The notes under the pieces were generated by a model, which did not search any database, was not told the origin of the DNA, and saw only the letters and a list, made by a program, of their open reading frames with translations. From Bacteroidota bacterium (GTDB lineage Bacteria; Bacteroidota; Bacteroidia; Bacteroidales; ML635J-15), in assembly GCA_029558535.1 (NCBI GenBank), contig JAKQEK010000014.1:62001-126000 (forward strand): a DNA stretch of 64,000 bases, read 5' to 3'. This document shows, piece after piece, positions 17,169 to 24,621 of this stretch. Position 1 is the stretch's first letter, and each line of letters starts with the position of its first letter. The position numbers and the translations under genes were made by a program.

Positions 17169-17200
17169 CAAAGATAATGAACATATGTTCATAATGCAAA
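17169..17200 (-). promoter_or_regulatory. Promoter of the Orp-like operon
   Basis: Minus strand: -33 TTTG at 17197-17200 and -7 TATCTTTG at 17169-17176, separated by 20 bases. Transcription would begin near 17162, giving a leader of about 16 bases to the DUF134 ATG at 17146. Confidence 0.7.
17177..17192. promoter_or_regulatory. Perfect 16-bp palindromic operator in the promoter spacer
   Basis: ATGAACATATGTTCAT is its own reverse complement. It occupies the spacer between -33 and -7 boxes and touches the -7 box directly. A dimeric protein bound here would block RNA polymerase. The DUF134 protein encoded 31 bases away is the obvious candidate. Confidence 0.75.
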
Positions 17201-17326
17201 TATTTTTTTGTTTATTTCTTATAAAGATATTAACAGATTGCAAACAGATAGAAAATAACATGAAAATTAAATCAGGTTTGCAAAACCAGGGGTTAAAAAT
17301 GATTAAAGATTAATGATGAACGATAA

Positions 17327-18415
17327 TTACAAAATTCTTTGCTTTAGCTTAACAAAATACAAAAACAGCTTATCAATCTTGGAAGTATATTTTTCGTATT
17401 TCAGGGGTTTTATTTCTCGGATTTCATTCATTTGTTCTTCGGAAATGTTGAACAATTTGAGAATTTCATTATAATTTTCAGGCTTTTCATCAATCTTATC
17501 AGCTTCATACAATTCCAAAGCTTTTTTTCTAGTAATTTCTCCCCTTCTAACCATATTGCTATACTGACAAATATGTCTTTCATAACCATAAATATTCTGT
17601 CTTACATAATTAGTAAATGGTTCTGCAATACAATCAAAGTGTTTTGTAAAATCTTTATTTGAATCTTCCTTCCATCCCATTTCTTTTGATATAATTTCGC
17701 CCATTTCTTTATCGGACGGGTTGTCTATATAAAATAAAGGTCTGACTTCAAGTCCAATTTTTCCGGATTTCTTCTTAAAAAAAGTATTTAAATGATTGCG
17801 TGAAGGCAAAACAAGATATTTATTTATTTCATCCCTATTTAATTCTGGAACATCTTTCAAAATATATTTAAATCGTGAAATATCCTGAATAGAATCAGGC
17901 ACAAAAGAATCTTCTTCCAAAGGAGAAGTTCCGTATAAAATCAAAGGAGTTTTGTAATCTTCGGCTATTTTGTGGATATATGAAATAGTTGCAATATCAC
18001 AAGCCCCACAAATATCACCAGACTTCAACAACATATTGCGATATACTTTTTTCTGAATTTCAAAGTCAGTTTTACAAAACACATGTTCAACTCCCGTAAT
18101 TTTTAGTGCTCTGTCAATATTATCCAGAGCAGTCTGGCTAAACAAACCATTATCATAAGTCATTGCCAGGACTTTCAGATTATACACTTTTGCAGCCAGA
18201 TATAAAATATATGTACTATCCTTACCTCCGCTCAATGGAACAAGAGCATCAAATCTTGCATTTTTACTTTTAGCTTTATTAAATATCTCAATTAATTTAT
18301 CTTCCCCAAATGGTTTAAAAGCTTTACGAGTATTACAGAGAGAACACTCTCCCACATTATTAAAATTCACTCCGGGATATTTGTCGTTAAGAATACAGGT
18401 AGTACAAATAGTCAT
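17327..18415 (-). CDS. N-acetyl sugar amidotransferase-like PP-loop ATPase (WbpG/PseA-like)
   Basis: 362 residues from the ATG at 18415 (an upstream TTG is in frame). The N-terminal CTTCILNDKYPGVNFN plus CSLC forms a four-Cys zinc site, followed by the PP-loop LSGGKDST and a CGACD motif further on. This arrangement fits the N-acetyl sugar amidotransferase family, which uses ammonia from a HisF/HisH-like pair to amidate a nucleotide-bound sugar for LPS or glycan synthesis. No HisFH partners or other glycan genes are adjacent, so the gene is isolated here; an adenylation or thiolation role on another substrate remains possible. Confidence 0.75.
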   Translation of the reverse strand: MTICTTCILNDKYPGVNFNNVGECSLCNTRKAFKPFGEDKLIEIFNKAKSKNARFDALVPLSGGKDSTYILYLAAKVYNLKVLAMTYDNGLFSQTALDNIDRALKITGVEHVFCKTDFEIQKKVYRNMLLKSGDICGACDIATISYIHKIAEDYKTPLILYGTSPLEEDSFVPDSIQDISRFKYILKDVPELNRDEINKYLVLPSRNHLNTFFKKKSGKIGLEVRPLFYIDNPSDKEMGEIISKEMGWKEDSNKDFTKHFDCIAEPFTNYVRQNIYGYERHICQYSNMVRRGEITRKKALELYEADKIDEKPENYNEILKLFNISEEQMNEIREIKPLKYEKYTSKIDKLFLYFVKLKQRIL

Positions 18416-18490
18416 AAAAGTTAATTTACGGGACAAAAGTAATAAAATAAAAATTTAATCAGATGAAAGCATGTATTCTATATTTATACT

Positions 18491-19627
18491 TTATTTGGTA
18501 TAAGTATTTAAATAATCGTTAAGTCTGATAAAAACTTTTGGTGAAAAATAGCCCATTATATAACCATAGGTACAAGCACGTAATTGATATTCACCTAAAC
18601 CGTTAACTATCGTTAATATATCAACCAGTTTTTCTTCATCAGATACTAAATATTCATCTCTAAATTGAGAAAAACTACTAAATGAATAACCAAATCCGTA
18701 AGATTTGCCCAAATGATAGTTATTAAATACATGGCATAACTCATGTGAAATTACAGCTGCTGCCACAAAAGGATTATGAATATATGAAGGATTGATTTCA
18801 ACATGAAAGCCAATATATTCTTTTGAGATAGAAGGTACAGAAGAGTATGATCCATAGGAATATGTAGTTTTCAAAACAGATTTACATCTTCCGGGCTCAG
18901 CTAATATAGGATTGACACTAAATTTGACTTTTACTCCTTTTAAAAAATGCTTTTTGATTAGTTTAAAAACGCCATTAACTCCCTGATTATTAAATCTTTT
19001 GACCAGCTCATCAGGGTTTATTTTATTTTTTAAAGACTTTTTTGCATCAATTATATAACTGTAATCCTTTAAAAGTGAGTTTATCTTATCCCTGCCGAAC
19101 TTTTCATTATGAATTTCATCAGAACTCAAATCGTCATAAGAAGGTGCTTTAACAGCGAACTCCGATTGATAATCACGAAAACTTACAACAACATCACCCC
19201 TATACTTTTTCCTAAAAATTGAGAACAAATCTATTTTTGGATATTTCCCCACACTAATAAGTTTTTGTTTATATGAGCTATGGGCATTTTCATCAAGTTC
19301 AAATTTTACAATTCTCTTACCAATACGAATGGAAGTTTTGTGACCATGTTTTATATGATCTTTATTTATCCAGCAAGATGAATTTGATGATACACCTTTA
19401 TTATATTTCAACCTTATTATCTTTTCAGACAACTCATTACCATTATTAATCTTTATTCTTATTCTATGGATTTTACCTGGAATAATTTCAGGCAGCTTTA
19501 TTTTGAATTTCTTACCCTCTGTTTTATAGATAATAGCACCTAAAGAAATCTGCTCGGGATTAAGCCAAACGTTTGCAAAGCCTGTTTTATCTATCATTTT
19601 ACCAATTATTTCTTTGAACTTTTTCAT
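18491..19627 (-). CDS. Unrecognised protein with zinc metallopeptidase-like HELCH motif
   Basis: 378 residues without a signal peptide or membrane segment, so apparently cytoplasmic. The N-terminal half (1-150) is basic and beta-rich and unfamiliar. The C-terminal part has HELCH at 295-299 inside a hydrophobic helix (AAAVISHELCHVFNNYH). It is followed by SDEEKLVDILTIVNGLG near 329-345, whose acidic residues could supply the third zinc ligand, as in gluzincin-like peptidases. No named family is recognised. The gene is transcribed alone from the shared bipartite promoter at 19654-19688. Peptidase activity is inferred from the motif only. Confidence 0.6.
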   Translation of the reverse strand: MKKFKEIIGKMIDKTGFANVWLNPEQISLGAIIYKTEGKKFKIKLPEIIPGKIHRIRIKINNGNELSEKIIRLKYNKGVSSNSSCWINKDHIKHGHKTSIRIGKRIVKFELDENAHSSYKQKLISVGKYPKIDLFSIFRKKYRGDVVVSFRDYQSEFAVKAPSYDDLSSDEIHNEKFGRDKINSLLKDYSYIIDAKKSLKNKINPDELVKRFNNQGVNGVFKLIKKHFLKGVKVKFSVNPILAEPGRCKSVLKTTYSYGSYSSVPSISKEYIGFHVEINPSYIHNPFVAAAVISHELCHVFNNYHLGKSYGFGYSFSSFSQFRDEYLVSDEEKLVDILTIVNGLGEYQLRACTYGYIMGYFSPKVFIRLNDYLNTYTK

Positions 19628-19653
19628 GTCTGTAAATTTTAATTCAAAGATTA

Positions 19654-19688
19654 TTATATTCAGAAGTAAAAATGGTAAACAAAATTTT
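19654..19688 (-). promoter_or_regulatory. Bipartite promoter-like element, copy 1 (HExxH gene)
   Basis: Minus strand AAAATTTTGTTTACC (19674-19688), 15 bases, then TATAA (19654-19658). The ATG lies 27 bases downstream. Four other genes in the next 20 kb carry the same element at the same spacing. Confidence 0.7.
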
Positions 19689-19740
19689 AGAGATTTCTAA
19701 TTATTTTATCTAAACCTTTATGATTTTGATAATGAGTTTA

Positions 19741-19785
19741 AATAAAAAACTTACCAACGAGTTTTTATTTAACGTTGGTAAGTTT
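19741..19785 (-). terminator. Intrinsic terminator
   Basis: A perfect 13-bp stem (19747-19759 with 19773-19785) with a 13-base loop is followed on the minus strand by TTTTTTATT. It ends transcription of the secreted-protein gene whose stop is at 19817. Confidence 0.85.
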
Positions 19786-19816
19786 CATAAAAACAAGAAA
19801 CCATGATAACATTTGA

Positions 19817-21364
19817 TTACAACTTAGATAATAATGGATCGCCCGGATATAATGACAATGCTTTCAAATAGCTCTTTTCAATTCCTTCAGAATATTTAAC
19901 ATTTTCCTGAAAAGGGGAAAATCTCTCTCCGGTTTTAGCGTTGTGAACGGTCAATGTTAAGAACATTGTATTTGAGTTTTCATTGTTTGTATATCCACAA
20001 TATATTTTATAATCAGGTCTGATATATTCAGCTTCTTCTGTCCCTGCTATGACGATATATTTTGCATTTAAATGCATTTTTACTAACTGTGTTGTAAAGT
20101 AACCTAACTTAGACTCATCAGGTAAATATATTAAAACTGATGACTCATTATTAAACCCAGAGTAGTTTGAAACTTTGCCGGCAATATTCTCACATAATCC
20201 ATAAAAAGAAGGTGTCAGTTGAGCTAAATCTGAGATTTTTATTTCAGCTATATATGTACTATCTGGATTAATTGTCAGTTTTATACTCTCTGTACAAAGA
20301 TATTCACCATCTGAATAAAGTTTTACAGGTAGATTAACATCGCAGGGGTCTAATCCATTAACCTGGATATCAAAAGATAGTAAATATTCTTTCTTGGTCT
20401 TTTCATACAAGTAGGAGCTCTTTAGAATTTTAATTTTATCACTGGGAGATTCAACTTTAATATTTGTTAGTTTTAAATCAATTTCATTATCCACAGGCTT
20501 TATAGTGCTGTTTACCTGAAAAACTCCAATTGGATTCAATGCTTGCAAGCTCTTTACATCTTGAAAAATCTTTGTTTTACTTATTGCTATTTTTGGAATT
20601 TTGTGTTTTACCCTTACATTATCCTTAAATGGAATAAACACATCTATTTTTGTGCTTAAAGTAAACAAACCCCTTGGTATATCAGGCTCAAGTGAAGCTA
20701 TCATATTTTCGGGCATTCCTATCTGTGTATCAGGATATGTACGATAAACATAACCCACAGACAATTCAACTTTATTAAATCTTACGGAAATATCTGCACC
20801 GGCATTATTAAAACCCGAAAAAAAGGATTTTGTTGAACCTGTAAAAGGATTTTCAAAATAATTGTAACTGACAGGCAAACAATAAAAATTAATATTAATT
20901 CCCGGATATGGTATGAGATTTATTCTGGATTTGTATCCATCTTTCGGTATTAGATCAAATAATGAAATACTCAAGCCCATTTTAAAAAGGCTTAAACTAG
21001 TTATATTTGTTGAAAAAGAATGAATTCCTCCATTTCCTTCATAGGCTTTAAATTTGTAATTGTTAAATCTGTGTCCAGTTATAGTAGTAGCATTTACGAT
21101 AATATTTAAGTATCTGTTCTTAGTAAGCATTTTACTATATTGTCCGATGTCAATACCATATTCAAAAAGCATTTTATCTGTTCCATTTAAAGGATAAAAT
21201 GTACCATATGCACTTATAAAACCAAGTCTGGATTGATTAATAAAAATCTTATCATAAGTTTCTTCTATATTATAAGCTTTATTATTCTTGACTTTAAAGT
21301 TCTGTGAATAAGCACTAGCGTATGCTATCACAGAAATTGCGAGTATTATTATTTTTGTTTTCAT
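19817..21364 (-). CDS. Secreted protein of unknown function (probable outer-membrane/periplasmic)
   Basis: 515 residues beginning with a clear signal peptide (MKTKIIILAISVIAYASAYSQ). Residues about 45-230 look like amphipathic beta strands with aromatic ends (GHRFNNYKFKAYEG, VELSVGYVYRTYP), suggesting a partial barrel or large beta domain. The region about 270-400 resembles beta-sandwich repeats, and the C-terminal 130 residues contain a mixed alpha/beta segment (LVKMHLNAKYIVIAGTEEAEY). I recognise no family. It follows the next described gene in the same direction, but a terminator lies between them (21386-21422), so expression may be partly independent. Confidence 0.7.
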   Translation of the reverse strand: MKTKIIILAISVIAYASAYSQNFKVKNNKAYNIEETYDKIFINQSRLGFISAYGTFYPLNGTDKMLFEYGIDIGQYSKMLTKNRYLNIIVNATTITGHRFNNYKFKAYEGNGGIHSFSTNITSLSLFKMGLSISLFDLIPKDGYKSRINLIPYPGININFYCLPVSYNYFENPFTGSTKSFFSGFNNAGADISVRFNKVELSVGYVYRTYPDTQIGMPENMIASLEPDIPRGLFTLSTKIDVFIPFKDNVRVKHKIPKIAISKTKIFQDVKSLQALNPIGVFQVNSTIKPVDNEIDLKLTNIKVESPSDKIKILKSSYLYEKTKKEYLLSFDIQVNGLDPCDVNLPVKLYSDGEYLCTESIKLTINPDSTYIAEIKISDLAQLTPSFYGLCENIAGKVSNYSGFNNESSVLIYLPDESKLGYFTTQLVKMHLNAKYIVIAGTEEAEYIRPDYKIYCGYTNNENSNTMFLTLTVHNAKTGERFSPFQENVKYSEGIEKSYLKALSLYPGDPLLSKL

Positions 21365-21385
21365 GACGATTTATTTTTAAAGTTA

Positions 21386-21422
21386 ATAAAAACTACTGTT
21401 CCGCACTAATACGGAACAGTAG
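21386..21422 (-). terminator. Intrinsic terminator
   Basis: Perfect 11-bp stem (21393-21403 with 21412-21422, arms CTACTGTTCCG/CGGAACAGTAG), 8-base loop, then TTTTTATT on the minus strand. It follows the stop at 21430 by 8 bases. Confidence 0.82.
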
Positions 21423-21429
21423 AAACAAT

Positions 21430-22830
21430 TTAATTAATCCCATTTTCACGCATAAACCTCTCTCTCTCTTTTAACTCCGGCACAATAGTATTCTTATCAG
21501 GAGTAAACCATGTAAGTCTGTGAATACTACCACTGACATTTAATGGCAAGCCAATCTCCTTTGCAATTAGTTCAACGACTTCAACCAGATCATATTGAGG
21601 TAATGTTGACCTATAGGAAATAATAACTAGATCACCTGAGTTAACGGTTGTCAAATCACAATATTTAAAATTTTCATCTTTTCTTAACCTGTTAAACAAT
21701 GCTCTAAGTTTTTCGTAATCATTATTAAAACTGTAGAAATACAAGGATAGTCTTTCACCGTTCGTTTCGCAATCAACTAATTCGCTTAGGTAAAGAGAAA
21801 GAATTCTGTCAAAATTATTTGTCATGGCATTTTCTAGAGCCTTCTCATAAGAAATGCCACTACCTTCAACTGTAATATTATTAATACTTCGGTGAATGAT
21901 CGGGTCAAAGAGGTCAACTGTCATTGAAACAATGTATGGGGTTTGACTTGAAGTTGATTTTTTAATATCTATTCTATCTAATAAAAGTATAAGGTTGCTA
22001 TTTGTATAAAACCCACATTTTCTTAAGAAGTTAAATTTTCTTTTAATAATTACATCTTCTGAATTTTCATAATTATCAACCTCTTCAAAATACTTGTCAA
22101 TGTCAAATATTTTAACGAAGGTTTCTTCATGGAGAACATGCATGTGATATTGGCCCAATGATCTTCTAAGTAATAACATTGCATAGAGATAGTTTGCGAT
22201 ATAATCCTCACCGTATTTCTCAATAATTTCTTCAGGATAATAAGCTCCAATAACAGGATAGTTAATAAACTTTCTATTTACATTTTCTGCATGTAATTTT
22301 AATAATTCAGCATTAAACTCTACCTCGTATTCAAACAGAGGATTACCGCCTGTAATACTACCGCCTTTTAGTTCTTGCAATTTAGTAAACTTCAAATAGT
22401 TCATTCCATACTTTTCATCAGAAAAAACATTTTGAACTAAAATGTTATAGCTACTTAATATTTCCCAGAAATAATCATTAAAAACCTCATCATACACATC
22501 TTTTCTAGCTGAATTTCTATCAAAACTTAATATTTTACCAGTCAATACAATTTTCCCATTGGGACTCGAATTATCTGCTTTTTGGGCACTAAAATTAGTG
22601 TAGGTAATGGGATTATACTCTGTTGAGCTACCTGAGCCATAAACAGATTCTCTTTGAGAATATAAACTAGTCGTTATAGTTGTCAGTAAAAATAATAAGG
22701 TAATGTTGATAATCGTATTAAAATTATTTAAAAGATTTTGGCTACACTTTAGGGTTTCGCCTTTCCCTGTAGAATCACTGTTCCGATAAAAACTGATCGG
22801 ATTTGTCGAGTTGAGATTTTTTGTTTTCAT
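21430..22830 (-). CDS. Secreted protein of unknown function with an extended N-terminus
   Basis: 466 residues. The only ATG in front is at 22830, which places a polar stretch of about 38 residues before a hydrophobic segment (INITLLFLLTTITTSLYSQ, about 40-58) that otherwise looks like a normal Bacteroidota signal peptide with the SQ cleavage end. Either the signal peptide has an unusually long n-region or translation starts at a non-ATG codon. The mature part is mixed alpha/beta. Repeated segments such as NGKIVLTGKILSFDRNSARKD and PYIVSMTVDLFDPII hint at domains that handle other lipoprotein or LPS-type components, but no family is recognised. Confidence 0.65.
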   Translation of the reverse strand: MKTKNLNSTNPISFYRNSDSTGKGETLKCSQNLLNNFNTIINITLLFLLTTITTSLYSQRESVYGSGSSTEYNPITYTNFSAQKADNSSPNGKIVLTGKILSFDRNSARKDVYDEVFNDYFWEILSSYNILVQNVFSDEKYGMNYLKFTKLQELKGGSITGGNPLFEYEVEFNAELLKLHAENVNRKFINYPVIGAYYPEEIIEKYGEDYIANYLYAMLLLRRSLGQYHMHVLHEETFVKIFDIDKYFEEVDNYENSEDVIIKRKFNFLRKCGFYTNSNLILLLDRIDIKKSTSSQTPYIVSMTVDLFDPIIHRSINNITVEGSGISYEKALENAMTNNFDRILSLYLSELVDCETNGERLSLYFYSFNNDYEKLRALFNRLRKDENFKYCDLTTVNSGDLVIISYRSTLPQYDLVEVVELIAKEIGLPLNVSGSIHRLTWFTPDKNTIVPELKERERFMRENGIN

Positions 22831-22874
22831 AATTAAATTGTTTAGTTATACAATGGTTACATATTTGAATTTAT

Positions 22875-24107
22875 CTAGTAACTCCACAAATTAAGCCTCA
22901 GTTTGTAAGCCATATCGTAATATTCTGCGGCTTTGATATAATTGCCCTTTAATGAATATACATCTGCCAGTTTTGTACATATTTGTTCACTAAAAGGGAA
23001 TTCGTCAGCACCTGCTAACAACAGATTTACGGCTTTATTTAACTTATTGGCAAAAATGAGTAAATCAGCGTGCTCAATAATTACACTTTCTATATCATCT
23101 GTGAGCTCATAAGCTTGTTTGATTTTACGTTCAGCTATATGCATTCTATTATTGTTTGCATAAAGTGAAGCTTCATAGATAATCTGATTCACTAGTTCGG
23201 CACGACAAAAAATAAAATAATCTTCCTCATCATCAAGATAGTAATTATAATAATCAGTATTTTCGGTAACGTACTCTTCATCACTATTATAATCAAATTC
23301 ATCGAATAAATTATAGTCAAAGCCAAACTCAATAGTATCGTTAGAATAGATTAATTCTAGAAGATATGACAATAATTGTGACAATTCATCTTCTTCTAAA
23401 ATTAGGGTACAGAAATCTTTATAACAGAGAGTTTCTGTATTATGTAAATATATAAAGCCACAGGTAACATCAACTCCAACGTTAATATTGGGTACCGGTT
23501 TGTCATAATACAATGTAAGCTCAGCAACTATTCCAACAACTTTTGCATCCTTAACACTAATCAAAGGGCTACCACTACTAGCGTAATATACAGGTGCTGT
23601 AAAAAATATAGAATTTCTGAGAGGAATTGTATCATCAGCAACATTTTCTCTATAACCTGCAATTATCCCGGTTGTTGCCAAATATGGGTAACCTGCAGTA
23701 TGACCTATTGCTAAAACTTCGTCACCTTTTTCTGCCTGGTTATCCGATAATTCAAGAAAATGAAATTCCTTACTGTCAGCGAAACTGATTTTAAAAAGTA
23801 TATAATCTTCTTCTTTAGAATACCCATAAATGGAATCAATAGAAAACAGATTCCCGTTAATATCCTGAACCATAAGGTCATTTGCATTCTCGAATACATG
23901 AAAACATGAAAGTGCAAACCCATCGGGACTTATCAAAAAGCCAGTTCCGACTAATTCATACGTATAATTATGGACAATTTTAACTACAGCTTTTTCCGAC
24001 TCTGATATCAAATCTGTTGAAGGAACTGCAAGTATAAGTGAATTAAAACAGAAAAGTATCTGTAGAACTGCTATTCCGATGATTCTGGCAATAATGTACT
24101 TTTTCAT
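22875..24107 (-). CDS. Secreted trypsin-like serine protease with C-terminal TPR repeats
   Basis: 410 residues with an N-terminal signal sequence ending near residue 28. The trypsin-like fold (S1/HtrA type) shows its triad: His70 in SCFHVF, Asp101 in EEDYILFKI, and Ser178 in ASSGSPL, where the usual GNSGGP has become a variant but keeps the Ser. An acidic, Tyr-rich linker spans about 245-275. The C-terminal 120 residues form TPR-like helices (HADLLIFANKLNKAVNLLLAG, KGNYIKAAEYYDMAYKL). No PDZ domain is present. It begins six bases after the zinc-ribbon gene and is cotranscribed with it from the bipartite promoter at 24386-24422. Confidence 0.85.
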   Translation of the reverse strand: MKKYIIARIIGIAVLQILFCFNSLILAVPSTDLISESEKAVVKIVHNYTYELVGTGFLISPDGFALSCFHVFENANDLMVQDINGNLFSIDSIYGYSKEEDYILFKISFADSKEFHFLELSDNQAEKGDEVLAIGHTAGYPYLATTGIIAGYRENVADDTIPLRNSIFFTAPVYYASSGSPLISVKDAKVVGIVAELTLYYDKPVPNINVGVDVTCGFIYLHNTETLCYKDFCTLILEEDELSQLLSYLLELIYSNDTIEFGFDYNLFDEFDYNSDEEYVTENTDYYNYYLDDEEDYFIFCRAELVNQIIYEASLYANNNRMHIAERKIKQAYELTDDIESVIIEHADLLIFANKLNKAVNLLLAGADEFPFSEQICTKLADVYSLKGNYIKAAEYYDMAYKLRLNLWSY

Positions 24108-24113
24108 AATACT

Positions 24114-24356
24114 TTAGTTTAAGATTATTAAAAATTCCTTTTGTGTTTTTCTCTCGAGTATTCCTACCATTCTGGTAGAACAAGCTCCGTGTTCGCTGCT
24201 CCAGTTTTGTTCGTCTTCGACCGGCACGTACACTCCGCTGTAAAACAACTCCTGCTTTGCTCCGCAGTGAGGACACTGGAATACTATATGCTTGTCGGTT
24301 GGAACTCCTAATCTTCTGTCGCATGAACTGCATTTTACCACTCTCTTGTTTTTCAT
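24114..24356 (-). CDS. Small zinc-ribbon protein
   Basis: 80 residues. The start MKNKRVVKCSSCDRRLGVP and the CPHCGAKQE knuckle give a two-CxxC zinc ribbon of about 35 residues; the remainder (YVPVEDEQNWSSEHG onward) is unfamiliar. Its base composition is noticeably richer in G+C than the surrounding genes, suggesting recent arrival or constraint. The ATG at 24356 lies 30 bases below the -10-like part of the bipartite promoter. A longer overlapping reading frame in another phase (24043-24381) was rejected. Probably cytoplasmic; binding to nucleic acid or protein is unknown. Confidence 0.65.
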   Translation of the reverse strand: MKNKRVVKCSSCDRRLGVPTDKHIVFQCPHCGAKQELFYSGVYVPVEDEQNWSSEHGACSTRMVGILERKTQKEFLIILN

Positions 24357-24385
24357 AATTCTCTGTTTTTGTGTTACGCAAATAC

Positions 24386-24422
24386 TAATACAGAGAATTC
24401 GGGAGGGTAAACAAAAATTTTT
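24386..24422 (-). promoter_or_regulatory. Bipartite promoter-like element, copy 2 (zinc ribbon/protease pair)
   Basis: Minus strand AAAAATTTTTGTTTACC (24406-24422), 15 bases, then TATTA (24386-24390), continuing GTATTTGCGTAA. One extra A and T extend the AT palindrome relative to the other copies. Confidence 0.75.
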
Positions 24423-24621
24423 GAGAATTATTTAAGATTTATTATTTTCTTAAGTATTAAACTTTCATACAATGCTTACTAATACATAAAAGGTAACGTT
24501 TTAAATTTATATTGTAAATTGTTGAAAGATATAACCAATCTAAATTAATTTTTCTATAAGATAACTTTAATTGGTAATATACTAATAATTGTTTAATTTA
24601 GCAGGGAATAAAGTTTACACC

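Noticed and set aside
22831..22874. A degenerate bipartite promoter copy (GTAACC, no TATTA) before the 22830 gene
   Set aside because: Only part of the -35-like half is similar and the -10-like half at 15 bases reads AATTT, so it does not meet the rule shared by the five.
24043..24381. 112-residue open frame overlapping the zinc-ribbon gene
   Set aside because: It is in another frame, begins at a non-optimal position and shows no recognisable fold. The zinc-ribbon frame has an ATG, the CxxC/CPHC motif and correct spacing to the promoter element.
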